From Bradyrhizobium sp. JYMT SZCCT0180 (GTDB taxonomy: Bacteria; Pseudomonadota; Alphaproteobacteria; Rhizobiales; Xanthobacteraceae), in the NCBI RefSeq assembly GCF_018130165.1, contig NZ_JAFCLZ010000019.1, forward strand, positions 62,001 to 126,000: a stretch of DNA of 64,000 bases. The letters run 5' to 3'. Below are positions 56,534 to 64,000 of the stretch, piece after piece. The translations under genes were made by a program, and so were the position numbers. Positions within the stretch are counted from its first letter, which is position 1. Every line of letters begins with the position of its first letter. A model generated the notes under the pieces. The model searched no databases. It saw only the letters and a list, made by a program, of their open reading frames with translations, and was not told the DNA's origin.

Positions 56534-57379
56534 TCAAGTGCCTGAATCGTCGACCTTCCATTCCTTCTGGAAGACGTGGCCTTCGGTATCCCTGGCTTCG
56601 GCCCGGAACCGCTTCGCGCCGTTCGAAACATAGGTAAAGCGGATATTGGGATCTTCCGAGATCGAGATTCCGCCTTCCATCGCCAGCACCAGACTATCGT
56701 CCTGCCACAGCCGCAACTGGTCGACGAAGAAGGCCGGGATGTAGAGCTGGGTCACCTGATCCATCTGCAGGCCGGAATGGCTGGGATGGCCGATCATGAT
56801 TTGCGCCTCGCGGGTGCCGCTGGCGGGACCTTGGCGAAGTCCTTCACCGGCACGCGCGAACTGCCGGTATCGCATCTGCCCCAGGCGGCTTTTGGCATCG
56901 TCGGCGACCTTGGTGGCCGGTGCGGAGCAGCCGCCGGAGGCCTTCACGTAAGTCTTCGTCATATAGAGCTTGCCGTCGCTCAGCTCGGCCACGGCATGAA
57001 CATCGGTATAGTTGTTGACGCGCACGCGGGTCGAGATTTCCGTCACATTGGCGTCCGGCCCCAGTTCGAACTTCGCCGCCATCGGCGCCGGATTCTGGTC
57101 GATCACCAGCGTGATTCTCAACACGCGGCGGCTGTCGCCAGGCAGGAGTTTGGTGCGCAGGGTGACGGGAACGATCGCCGCATCCTCGGCACGGTACGGC
57201 ATCTCGATGCCGATCACCTCTGCGCCGTCGTTCATCGGGCGGTTGTTGAAGATGTCCTGGACCAGTCCGGGCCACGGATCGTTCGCCTCGGGAGTTGCCG
57301 CAGGCGCAATGCGCGCGCCGACGAGCACGACGCTCAGGAGGCTGGCGATGCAGAGCAGGTGGAAACGACGTCCGGGCAT
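56534..57379 (-). CDS. Quinoprotein dehydrogenase-associated SoxYZ-like carrier
   Basis: 281 residues from ATG 57379 (AAGGGG upstream), with signal MPGRRFHLLCIASLLSVVLVGARIAPAA. It fuses a SoxY-like and a SoxZ-like domain. The SoxY-like part ends ASGGCSAPATK, with the GGC carrier Cys near 150. The SoxZ-like part begins EAQIMIGHPSHSGLQMD and ends in a Fn3-like strand pattern. Such fusions are known beside quinoproteins rather than in thiosulfate-oxidising sox operons. They are thought to form a relay with the neighbouring metallohydrolase. Confidence 0.88.
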   Translation of the reverse strand: MPGRRFHLLCIASLLSVVLVGARIAPAATPEANDPWPGLVQDIFNNRPMNDGAEVIGIEMPYRAEDAAIVPVTLRTKLLPGDSRRVLRITLVIDQNPAPMAAKFELGPDANVTEISTRVRVNNYTDVHAVAELSDGKLYMTKTYVKASGGCSAPATKVADDAKSRLGQMRYRQFARAGEGLRQGPASGTREAQIMIGHPSHSGLQMDQVTQLYIPAFFVDQLRLWQDDSLVLAMEGGISISEDPNIRFTYVSNGAKRFRAEARDTEGHVFQKEWKVDDSGT

Positions 57380-57437
57380 GGCGGCACCCCTTCGCTGGGA
57401 TGGAACATAGCGCCGCCAGTATACGTCATCGGGCAGG

Positions 57438-58364
57438 CTATTCCCATTCAATTTCCGAAAATGCGGTTGTTGCATTGCGGGCATTGTAGTCGTCGAACAG
57501 TTGCCACCGCGGCCGCTCGCTGGCGGCGGCGGTGTCGGCGGCGACCGTGATCGGAGCGCCACGGGCGACCAGCCTGCGAACATCCGACGCCAGGGTTTCG
57601 AGGTAACGGCGTTGGTCGGCGAGGGCGCCGGGCCATTCGCTCACAGGTCCGTGACCGGGAATCACGCGTTGCGCGGGGAGCGCGCCGAGTTCGTCGATCA
57701 TCCCGAGCCATCCGCGAATACTGCCGTCCAGCACCGGAATGTGGCCAAGGAACACCAGATCGCCCGCGAACAGGGTTTTGGTTTGCTCGTCGAATACAGT
57801 GACGTCATTGTCGCTGTGCGCCGCCGGCCACGACGTCAAGGTCAGGATTCGCGAGCCGAGATCGAGCTTGATTGTGCCATCGACCAGGAGCGTGGGCGGT
57901 ATCATCCGCACCCCATCCATGGACTTCTCGCCCATGATCCGGCGAAATGCATCGAGATAGAATGCTCCGCGCGCCGCCAGCGCGCGGGGCAGGTTCCGAT
58001 GACCGACGAACTCGGTTCCATCGCTCACGAATGCGGCGCCGCCAAAGACATGGTCGGGATGGACGTGCGTGTAGATGACGTAGCGGATCGGTTTGTCGGT
58101 TCGTGCACGGATCGCCGCTAGCAGCCGCTGACCCTCGCGAACGCTTCCCCCGGTGTCGATGACAGCCACCGCGCTCTCGCCGACGATGAATCCGATGTTC
58201 GCGGTCGCGCCGTCGTTCTCGCCCGTCATCAGCGCGGTCTGGCCCTGGTGCACGAATATTCCGGCAGCGACTTCGCTCACAGGCAATTCTTGCGCCTTCG
58301 CCTGCGCTAGGGTGGACGCCGCGAAAACCACGAGTAAGGCAAGAACCGAAACGCCATGAGCCAT
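57438..58364 (-). CDS. Quinoprotein relay-system zinc metallohydrolase
   Basis: 308 residues with signal [24 protein letters not shown]. Metallo-beta-lactamase fold: the zinc motif [11 protein letters not shown] (about 99-109) is followed by the His in WPAAHSDND and the Asp in LFAGDLVF. The last His is in VIPGHGPVS. It belongs to the SoxH-like relatives found with quinoprotein clusters. It lies 58 bp before the SoxYZ-like gene, and the two probably form an operon. Substrate unknown. It is divergent from xoxJ across 168 bp that hold a 7-bp inverted repeat. Confidence 0.88.
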   Translation of the reverse strand: MAHGVSVLALLVVFAASTLAQAKAQELPVSEVAAGIFVHQGQTALMTGENDGATANIGFIVGESAVAVIDTGGSVREGQRLLAAIRARTDKPIRYVIYTHVHPDHVFGGAAFVSDGTEFVGHRNLPRALAARGAFYLDAFRRIMGEKSMDGVRMIPPTLLVDGTIKLDLGSRILTLTSWPAAHSDNDVTVFDEQTKTLFAGDLVFLGHIPVLDGSIRGWLGMIDELGALPAQRVIPGHGPVSEWPGALADQRRYLETLASDVRRLVARGAPITVAADTAAASERPRWQLFDDYNARNATTAFSEIEWE

Positions 58365-58424
58365 GTTTCTGCCTCAGTCTCGTCCGGGCGCGATTTCGAT
58401 CGCCGCGGGTTTCCGTCGAGCTGG

Positions 58425-58449
58425 TTTGCGTCGCAGCATGCAACGCAAA
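58425..58449. promoter_or_regulatory. Candidate operator between metallohydrolase and xoxJ
   Basis: TTTGCGT (58425-58431) and ACGCAAA (58443-58449) are perfect inverted arms 11 bp apart, with a GCATGC palindrome in the spacer. It is in the divergent promoter region of two quinoprotein operons. Confidence 0.45.
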
Positions 58450-58532
58450 TCCAGCACGGGGATATTCCTGTTGCACGCTCTGGCACGCTGAGCAATTGAT
58501 GGATGGCGGGCGTTCGATCAAGAAGGGAATGC

Positions 58533-59420
58533 ATGATGACAGATTGGGGACAACGCCGCCGCTTGCTGGTCTCGCTGCTCGCGATCACAGCAATATTCGC
58601 CGGTCGCGATATCGCCGGAGCCCAGACCAACGACAGCACCGACCTGTCGATCGAGCTGATCGATCCCAAGGTGCTGCGGGTTTGCGCCGACCCACGCAAT
58701 TTGCCGTTCTCGAACGACAAGGGTGAGGGAATCGAAAACAAGCTCGGTGAACTGTTCGCCGAAAAGCTGCAGAAAAAGCTGGACTATGCTTACTATCCGC
58801 AGGCGGCCGGCTTTGTCCGGATGACGCTTGCCGCGCATCGTTGCGACGTCATTATGGGCTATCCCCAAGGCGACGACCTGGTGCAGAGCACCAATCCCTA
58901 CTACCGGACCGCCTACGCGCTGGTGGTCAAGCAAGGCAGCGGCCTTGACGATGTCGCGGCGCTGGGCGACGCACGCCTGAAGGGCAAGCATATCGGCATT
59001 GTCGCCGGCACGCCGCCCGCCACCAACATGACCGCCAATGGTCTGATGGCCGAAGCCAAGTCCTATCCGCTGATGGTCGATACGCGGATCGATTCATCGG
59101 CAGAAGTCATGATCAAGGATCTGACGTCGGGGAAGATCGACGCCGCCATTCTGTGGGGACCGCTCGCGGGCTTTTACGCCAAAAACGCGAACCCGCCGCT
59201 TCACGTCACGCCGCTTGTCAAGGAAACCACGGGGCCTCGGCTCGTCTATCGCATCGGCATGGGCGTCCGGCCGGCCGACCAGAACTGGAAGCGGATGCTC
59301 AACCGTCTGATCCAGGAGAACCAGCCGGCCATCAACAGGATACTGCTCGACTTCGGCGTTCCCTTGCTCGACGAGAATGACCGGCCGATCGGCGCGGAGA
59401 CGGCGAAGAAGTCGCCGTGA
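58533..59420 (+). CDS. xoxJ: Quinoprotein-associated periplasmic binding protein XoxJ/MxaJ-like
   Basis: About 295 residues from ATG 58533 or 58536 (AAGGGA upstream). Signal RRRLLVSLLAITAIFAGRDIAGAQ, then an SBP-family-3 fold: LRVCADPRNLPFSNDKGEGIENKLGELFA, RCDVIMGYPQGDDLV, LKGKHIGIVAGTPPATNMTANGL. XoxJ has been proposed to help load or hold XoxF in its active state. It lies 12 kb from xoxF rather than adjacent, followed by the CXXCW gene with overlapping stop and start (GTGA). Confidence 0.88.
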   Translation: MMTDWGQRRRLLVSLLAITAIFAGRDIAGAQTNDSTDLSIELIDPKVLRVCADPRNLPFSNDKGEGIENKLGELFAEKLQKKLDYAYYPQAAGFVRMTLAAHRCDVIMGYPQGDDLVQSTNPYYRTAYALVVKQGSGLDDVAALGDARLKGKHIGIVAGTPPATNMTANGLMAEAKSYPLMVDTRIDSSAEVMIKDLTSGKIDAAILWGPLAGFYAKNANPPLHVTPLVKETTGPRLVYRIGMGVRPADQNWKRMLNRLIQENQPAINRILLDFGVPLLDENDRPIGAETAKKSP

Positions 59421-60001
59421 TACGAAGGCTGGCGTGCGTGGTCGTTGCGACCCTTGCCCTCGCAGCGTTTACCCCTGCAGCCAATGTTCTCGCGCAGCAG
59501 AATGTGCCGGAGCCGGACGGATATCGCACGGATAATTATCGCGCGGCTGTTCCTGCAACCCTCGCCGGCGTACGCGTCCTTACGACGGCGGAGGCCGAGG
59601 CGATCTGGCGCGCAGGCAGCGGTGTTTTTATCGACGTGCTGCCGCGTGCGCCGAAGCCGCCAAATCTTCCCGCCGGCACGGTCTGGCGCGACAAGCCGCG
59701 GCTCAACATCCCCGGCAGCATCTGGTTGCCCGATACGGGGTACGGCAAACTGGCAGAGCCAACCGAGGCCTATCTGCGGCGCGGGCTGGAGCAGGCGTCT
59801 CATGGCAATAAAGCCGCGCTGCTGGTGATCTACTGTCAGGAAGATTGCTGGATGTCCTGGAACGCGGCGAAACGGGTCCTGTCCTACGGCTATTCCAATG
59901 TGGCCTGGTACCCGGACGGAACCGAAGGTTGGGAGCGCGCCAGCCTGCCGGCCGTTGAATCACAGCCCGAGCCCAGAATGGATGAGAATGGGAGCAGATG
60001 A
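59417..60001 (+). CDS. PQQ-dependent catabolism-associated CXXCW-motif protein
   Basis: 194 residues from GTG 59417, overlapping xoxJ by 4 bp. Signal peptide MIRRLACVVVATLALAAFTPAANVLA. A rhodanese-like domain carries the motif CQEDCW (C-x-x-C-W, about residues 140-145) in VIYCQEDCWMSWNAAKRVLSYGYSNVAWYPDG. This is the family found with PQQ alcohol dehydrogenase and lut/ped transport genes. The two Cys may do thiol chemistry or bind metal; function unproven. Confidence 0.88.
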   Translation: MIRRLACVVVATLALAAFTPAANVLAQQNVPEPDGYRTDNYRAAVPATLAGVRVLTTAEAEAIWRAGSGVFIDVLPRAPKPPNLPAGTVWRDKPRLNIPGSIWLPDTGYGKLAEPTEAYLRRGLEQASHGNKAALLVIYCQEDCWMSWNAAKRVLSYGYSNVAWYPDGTEGWERASLPAVESQPEPRMDENGSR

Positions 60002-60062
60002 GGGGCTTGGACACAAAATTGCGAAAACAACCCCATGCAAAGTAAGAAGGACCTCTCTTTCG

Positions 60063-60677
60063 CTACTCGATCTCCTGCTGGATCATGCGGCCGAGCGCGA
60101 ACAACCGCTGGTCGATCGCGGTGGGCACCTCGCAGACGAATTTGACCACACGCTGCCGGTCTTCGAAGATGCGGGTTTGCCAGACCATTTGATTGCTGAG
60201 CTCGTCGATCTTGGGCTGATCGGGCGACGCAGCACCCTGCAGGGCATGCAGGGCGGACACGTCGGACCGGATCTTGTCCGCGGCCTCGCGCTGCTTGCGG
60301 GTGATCCGTTCCAATCCGTTCATGACAGATGCGCGCTGCGCGTTGAGGCTGTCGAACAGGCCGGCGAACAGCAGCTTGCCTGCCGTGGCCTTGTCGGTCG
60401 CCGGGTTGCCAAGAAATTCCGTGATCAGCTTCTGGGCCTCGTCGAGGGACGTCCGTCTTGCGGCCAGCCTCGACACCAACGGGCTGACCTTGGCATCGTC
60501 CCTCCACTTGTCCTTGATGTCGTCGAGCGGCGGACCGGCCCACACCGCGGTGAGGGAGATTTCCGGCACCTTGGCCTGGGTGCACGGCCAGTCCGGATAG
60601 CGCGGATCGGCGGCAAAGCCGGGCTCGGTCGATGCCGCGACAAGAAAGAGCGTCCCGATTGCGATCTGCCATCTCAT
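60063..60677 (-). CDS. Exported protein of lut/ped-type cluster (204 aa)
   Basis: From ATG 60677 (CCGGAGC upstream): signal MRWQIAIGTLFLVAASTEPGFAA, then a helical domain (EISLTAVWAGPPLDDIKDKWRDD, RRTSLDEAQKLITEFL, RKQREAADKIRSDVSALHALQG). Its first mature segment carries the Cys in DWPCTQAKVPE, seen in proteins that follow lutE/lutF homologues. No catalytic motif. It is the last gene of the lut-like operon. I call it a LutG-like position, not a confirmed orthologue. Confidence 0.6.
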   Translation of the reverse strand: MRWQIAIGTLFLVAASTEPGFAADPRYPDWPCTQAKVPEISLTAVWAGPPLDDIKDKWRDDAKVSPLVSRLAARRTSLDEAQKLITEFLGNPATDKATAGKLLFAGLFDSLNAQRASVMNGLERITRKQREAADKIRSDVSALHALQGAASPDQPKIDELSNQMVWQTRIFEDRQRVVKFVCEVPTAIDQRLFALGRMIQQEIE

Positions 60678-60693
60678 GTTTTGCTCCGGCGGA

Positions 60694-61542
60694 TCATGCT
60701 TCGCCTCCGGCGGGCCCGCGGCGAACCAGGCCGCGCGATGGATCATAGGCGTATATCGCACCGATCATGAAAGCCGTCGTGCAGCAAACCACGATGGCCA
60801 GCGAAATCCAGTTCATCTGTCCATACAGCGCAAAGCGTATCAGTTCGACGGCGTGCGTAAACGGATTGAACAGGCAGACATAGTAGAGCAAGGGGCTTCC
60901 CTCCTGCACCCGCCACAGCGGATAGAGCGCCGATGAAGCAAAGAACATCGGGAAAATCACAAAGTTCATTACGCCGGCAAAATTCTCGAGCTGCTTGATG
61001 CCGGAGGAGATCAGCATTCCGAGCGCACCGAGCATCAAGCCCGAAACGACCAGCGCCGGCAGCACCGTGAGATAACCGATCGGCGGCGGCGCGATATCCC
61101 AGAACCACGCGATCAGGAGGAAGGCGTAGACCTGGAGCAACGAGACGGCGGTTCCCGCAACCAGCTTGCAGAACAACAGATACCAGCGCGGCAACGGGCT
61201 CACCAGCAGGGTGCGCATATTGCCCATCTCGCGATCGTAGACCATTGAGAGCGACGACTGCATGCCGTTGAAGAGCTGGATCATCGCCATCAATCCCGGC
61301 GCGATATAGACCTCATAAAGAATGTAGGTTTCGTATGGCGGGATGATGGAAATGCCGAGGACCTGACGAAAGCCCGCGGCGAAGATGAACAGCCACACCA
61401 GCGGCCTGACCAGCGCCGAAACGAAGCGTTCGCGCTGGTGCACGAAGCGCAGCGCCTCGCGCCACACGATGCCGTTCAGGCAGGTGACATATTGCGCGAG
61501 CGAGAAGCCGCTCTGGTGTCGGTTGACGGTCACGGAGCTCAT
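60694..61542 (-). CDS. lutF: ABC-2-type permease, PedC/LutF-like
   Basis: 282 residues and about six helices of the ABC2_membrane family (MIQLFNGMQSSLSMVYDREMGNMRTLLVSPLPRWYLLFCKL, then ALYPLWRVQEGSPLLYYVCLFNPFTHAVELIRFALYGQM). Homologues in the ped (Pseudomonas) and lut (Methylobacterium) clusters serve lanthanide-dependent growth. It is an exporter-type permease, so transport direction is not settled. Its start overlaps the ATPase stop (ATGA). Confidence 0.85.
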   Translation of the reverse strand: MSSVTVNRHQSGFSLAQYVTCLNGIVWREALRFVHQRERFVSALVRPLVWLFIFAAGFRQVLGISIIPPYETYILYEVYIAPGLMAMIQLFNGMQSSLSMVYDREMGNMRTLLVSPLPRWYLLFCKLVAGTAVSLLQVYAFLLIAWFWDIAPPPIGYLTVLPALVVSGLMLGALGMLISSGIKQLENFAGVMNFVIFPMFFASSALYPLWRVQEGSPLLYYVCLFNPFTHAVELIRFALYGQMNWISLAIVVCCTTAFMIGAIYAYDPSRGLVRRGPAGGEA

Positions 61543-62360
61543 GGCGCGGGGCTCCCGGGATCCACCGCAGCGCCGGTCAAGCGCATGAATGCGGAATTGA
61601 TGTCACGGGCTCCGGCGTCGGCGATGATATTCGTGGCCGGGCCATGCGCAAGAACCCGGCCCTGATGCAGCACCACGAGGTCGTCTCCGGGCACGATCTC
61701 GTCGAACAGATGGGTGGCCCATAGCACGCCGATATCCTGCTCGATCACGAGCTGCCGGACGTGGCCGAGAATGTCGGCGCGGGCCTTGACGTCGAGCCCG
61801 ACGGTTGCCTCGTCAAGCAACAGCAGGCGCGGGCGATGCAGCAGGGCGCGCGCGATTTCCAGCCGCCGCATCTGGCCGCCCGAGAGATCGCGAACCTTGC
61901 TGCCGGCGCGGTCCGCAAGGGCGATGCGCGTCAGCACTTCGTCGCTGCGCAGCCGTGCCTCGCGCTTGGCGATGCCATGCAGGGCGGCGTGATAGAGCAG
62001 GTTTTGCGTCACCGAGAGATCGAGATCGAGCGTCCTTGGCTGGAATACCACGCCGAGCAGCCGCAGCGCTTCGCCTGGCGCAAGGCTGATGTCGTGGCCG
62101 AAAATGCCGATGCGCCCAGCCTGGGTTCCGAACAGCCGCGTAATCAGCGCGAACAACGTGCTCTTGCCGGCGCCATTGAGGCCAAGCAGCGCCGTGAAGC
62201 TTGCCGGCGCAACCGCGAAGCTGACGTCGATCAAAGCACGCCTTGTGCCGTAAGAATGGCTGATGCCTTCGATCGACAATGCGGGCGTAGCCGCAGGATC
62301 GCCTCGCGGACGGGGGTCCGGCGGTGCAGGTCCTGTGCTGTGTGCGTCGATTGCTGTCAT
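61539..62360 (-). CDS. lutE: ABC ATPase, PQQ-associated, LutE/PedB-like
   Basis: 273 residues. Walker A GLNGAGKST, signature LSGGQMRRLE, Walker B LLLLDEATVGLD, switch His in WATHLFDEI. The Ala in DEAT rather than DEP is usual for this exporter-type subgroup. It overlaps lutF by 4 bp and lutD by 4 bp. Upstream gene order lutA-lutD-lutE-lutF matches what I recall of PQQ-linked ABC clusters. Confidence 0.88.
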   Translation of the reverse strand: MTAIDAHSTGPAPPDPRPRGDPAATPALSIEGISHSYGTRRALIDVSFAVAPASFTALLGLNGAGKSTLFALITRLFGTQAGRIGIFGHDISLAPGEALRLLGVVFQPRTLDLDLSVTQNLLYHAALHGIAKREARLRSDEVLTRIALADRAGSKVRDLSGGQMRRLEIARALLHRPRLLLLDEATVGLDVKARADILGHVRQLVIEQDIGVLWATHLFDEIVPGDDLVVLHQGRVLAHGPATNIIADAGARDINSAFMRLTGAAVDPGSPAP

Positions 62361-63328
62361 GGCTGAGCAAACGTAATCCCCCAGGGCAGCTCGCCGACCT
62401 GGATTGTCTTGATCACCTTTTGCGCCGACACGTCGATGACCGAGACGTCGTTGGAAACGCCGTTGGTCACCAGCAGATATTTTTCATCCGGGGTGAATGC
62501 CATATGCCAGACCCGTTGGCCGACCAGAAGATATTTCGTGACCTTGTGCGTGGTGGCGTCGACGACGGCGACGCGGTTGGCGGGGCCGAGCGCAATGAAG
62601 GCGGTCTTGCCGTCCTTGGTGATGCCGATGCCGACCGGCTGGATCGCCTCGCGCCGCAGGCCGGGAATGTTGAACTCGATCTTGCCCGTGATGGTGCGCT
62701 TGGCGGGGTCGAGGATGGAAACGGTGCCGCCGATCTCCGACGATACCCACAATTCGGAGCTGTCGCGCTTGAACTCGGCATAGCGTGGCCGCGCATCGAC
62801 CAGCACGTTGGCGACGATCTCGCGCGTCGCGGTGTCGATGAAATGCGCCATGTTGGTGGTTTCGGAAGTATTGATCAGGATCTTGCCGTCCGGGCTGAGG
62901 GCCATGCCCTCAGGCTCGACGCCGACCTGGATGTCGCCGAGGCGGACGCGCTTCTCGAGGTCGATGATGGTCACCGTGTTATCGTTCTCGTTGGCGACGT
63001 AGAGGAGTTTGCCGGCGGCATCCTGGGTGAACAGTTCCGGATCCGGACCGGAGGGCAGGCTGTCCACCACCTGATGGGTCGCGGTATCGATCACTTCGAT
63101 CTTGTCGTCATCGCCGACCGCAACCAGCACGAATTTGCCGTTCTTCGTGAATTCGATGCCGCGCGGGCGCTGACCGACCTTGATGGTATGGGTGACGGCC
63201 CATTTGTCGGTATCGATCACCGACACCGTGTTGCTTTTCTCATTCGATACATAGGCGACGAAGGCCAAGGCGGGGCTGGTGGCCGCGAGCCACACCGCCA
63301 TTCCGGAAAGCAGACACCGACGCCACAT
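62357..63328 (-). CDS. lutD: PQQ-associated YVTN beta-propeller protein, LutD-like
   Basis: 323 residues from ATG 63328 (GGAGGA upstream), signal MWRRCLLSGMAVWLAATSPALA. Seven-bladed YVTN repeats: AYVSNEKSNTVSVIDTDKWAV, LLYVANENDNTVTIIDLEK, ILINTSETTNMAHFIDTATRE and others. LutD of Methylobacterium is reported to bind lanthanides; no metal site can be assigned here by eye. It lies in an operon between lutA and lutE. Confidence 0.87.
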   Translation of the reverse strand: MWRRCLLSGMAVWLAATSPALAFVAYVSNEKSNTVSVIDTDKWAVTHTIKVGQRPRGIEFTKNGKFVLVAVGDDDKIEVIDTATHQVVDSLPSGPDPELFTQDAAGKLLYVANENDNTVTIIDLEKRVRLGDIQVGVEPEGMALSPDGKILINTSETTNMAHFIDTATREIVANVLVDARPRYAEFKRDSSELWVSSEIGGTVSILDPAKRTITGKIEFNIPGLRREAIQPVGIGITKDGKTAFIALGPANRVAVVDATTHKVTKYLLVGQRVWHMAFTPDEKYLLVTNGVSNDVSVIDVSAQKVIKTIQVGELPWGITFAQP

Positions 63329-63345
63329 CCGCCATTCCTCCGTTT

Positions 63346-64000
63346 TCAGTTCAGTTTGCATTTGGTTTCGGGCCGGTCGACGCCGAGTGTGTCGAGTTCG
63401 GAGTATTGATGCAAGAAACCCTCCTGCGGGGAAACCGAGACGACCATGCGGCCGTCGACCAGCAGGATCGGCTGGCGAAGCTGCAGGTTCCAGTCCCGCA
63501 GCGTCAGCCGCTGTCCCTTGAACGCAGCAACCGAGAAATCCGGCTTCTTGAGAAAATCAAACACCGATTTCGGGTCGCCGGAGTTGGTGCGCGATGTCGC
63601 TTCGCCGATCATGCGCCCGGCGGTCCAGGCCTGCATGTCCCGCGCCGTCATGCGCCGCGAATTCAATTTGACGAAGCGGTTCTGGATCTGGATCGCACCC
63701 CACTGATCGTGCGCCGCGTCCCAGCTTGTCGGTACAAGGCCTGCCGAGCCGGCGATCGGCCGCGGGTCCCAGGTCCGGTAGGGCAGATAGGATGCAAACA
63801 CTTCGCTTTCGTCCGCCGCGACGAGGACGTCATAGGCCGGCGCACCTTGCGTAAATACCGGCATTTGACGCTGGATCAGCGTTACACCGCTGTCGGTGCG
63901 CCGCGCGCCGCCGGTATCCTCGAAGACCTTTTCCTGAACGATTTTGGCGCCAAAGCGGGTCGCCGCGCGCCGCAGCGCATCGGCATAAAGCTTGTCGGCT
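63346..64000 (-). CDS. lutA: ABC substrate-binding protein, PQQ-dependent alcohol dehydrogenase system, LutA-like (partial)
   Basis: The C-terminal ~217 residues of a periplasmic binding protein whose frame is open past the window edge (…ADKLYADALRRAATRFGAKI). It has the Leu/Ile/Val-type periplasmic fold: APAYDVLVAADESEVFASYLPY, WDAAHDQWGAIQIQNRF, TSRTNSGDPKSVFDFLKKPDF. It matches the family named for PQQ-dependent alcohol dehydrogenase systems. The stop overlaps the lutD leader. N-terminal signal peptide and start lie outside. If the order holds, it is the first gene of the operon. Confidence 0.85.
   Translation of the reverse strand, partial: ADKLYADALRRAATRFGAKIVQEKVFEDTGGARRTDSGVTLIQRQMPVFTQGAPAYDVLVAADESEVFASYLPYRTWDPRPIAGSAGLVPTSWDAAHDQWGAIQIQNRFVKLNSRRMTARDMQAWTAGRMIGEATSRTNSGDPKSVFDFLKKPDFSVAAFKGQRLTLRDWNLQLRQPILLVDGRMVVSVSPQEGFLHQYSELDTLGVDRPETKCKLN

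Overview
The window is about 64 kb of a high-GC alphaproteobacterial chromosome. It is most likely Bradyrhizobium or a close Bradyrhizobiaceae relative. The basis is the dnaG-rpoD pair, RpoH with its QKKLFFNLR box, the NAD-type large glutamate dehydrogenase, many inverted-repeat elements of the kind scattered through Bradyrhizobium genomes, and the gene order xoxF-xoxG-glutathione formaldehyde dehydrogenase-gfa. No species can be named from sequence reading alone.

Left third (1-26 kb). This is housekeeping and envelope sequence: dnaG (5'-truncated), rpoD, a DCC protein, an OmpA-like protein, two tandem lytic transglycosylases, an SDR, a stand-alone receiver, a LysE-type exporter, a diguanylate cyclase, an amidase, rpoH, rluD and DUF6476. 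It continues into a redox block with a Rieske protein, a PQQ dehydrogenase that has the lanthanide-type second Asp but no vicinal disulfide, and a two-subunit molybdenum hydroxylase. An AT-richer island at 5.5-7.7 kb carries an ATPase whose C-terminus ends in a HEPN-like RNxxxH motif. It is broken by two single-base frameshifts, both at A runs. A 22-codon Lys/Ala peptide gene, a 15-bp tandem repeat and a terminator form a compact minus-strand unit at 14.6-14.9 kb.

Middle (26-42 kb). A tRNA-Glu(CTC) is followed by a relic integrative element: a DUF6161-like membrane protein gene and the remains of a tyrosine recombinase. Next comes a catabolic operon with a divergent XRE-cupin regulator, a Dpp-type peptide ABC importer, a DadA-like FAD oxidase and a D-2-hydroxyacid dehydrogenase, then the 1600-residue NAD-glutamate dehydrogenase.

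Right third (42-64 kb). This is a lanthanide/PQQ C1-oxidation region. XoxF and XoxG oxidise methanol; Gfa and the class III alcohol dehydrogenase process the formaldehyde. An AraC regulator, a free-standing pqqA, XoxJ, a CXXCW protein, a SoxYZ-like carrier and its zinc hydrolase follow. A lut/ped-type ABC system (lutF, lutE, lutD and partial lutA) ends at the window edge. A three-gene MotA/TolQ-like operon of unknown role sits divergently from pqqA. The xoxF-araC and motA-like-pqqA intergenic regions share an identical 16-bp motif, each followed by a degenerate second copy exactly 21 bp on. This suggests one regulator for both loci and is the most promising new signal in the window.
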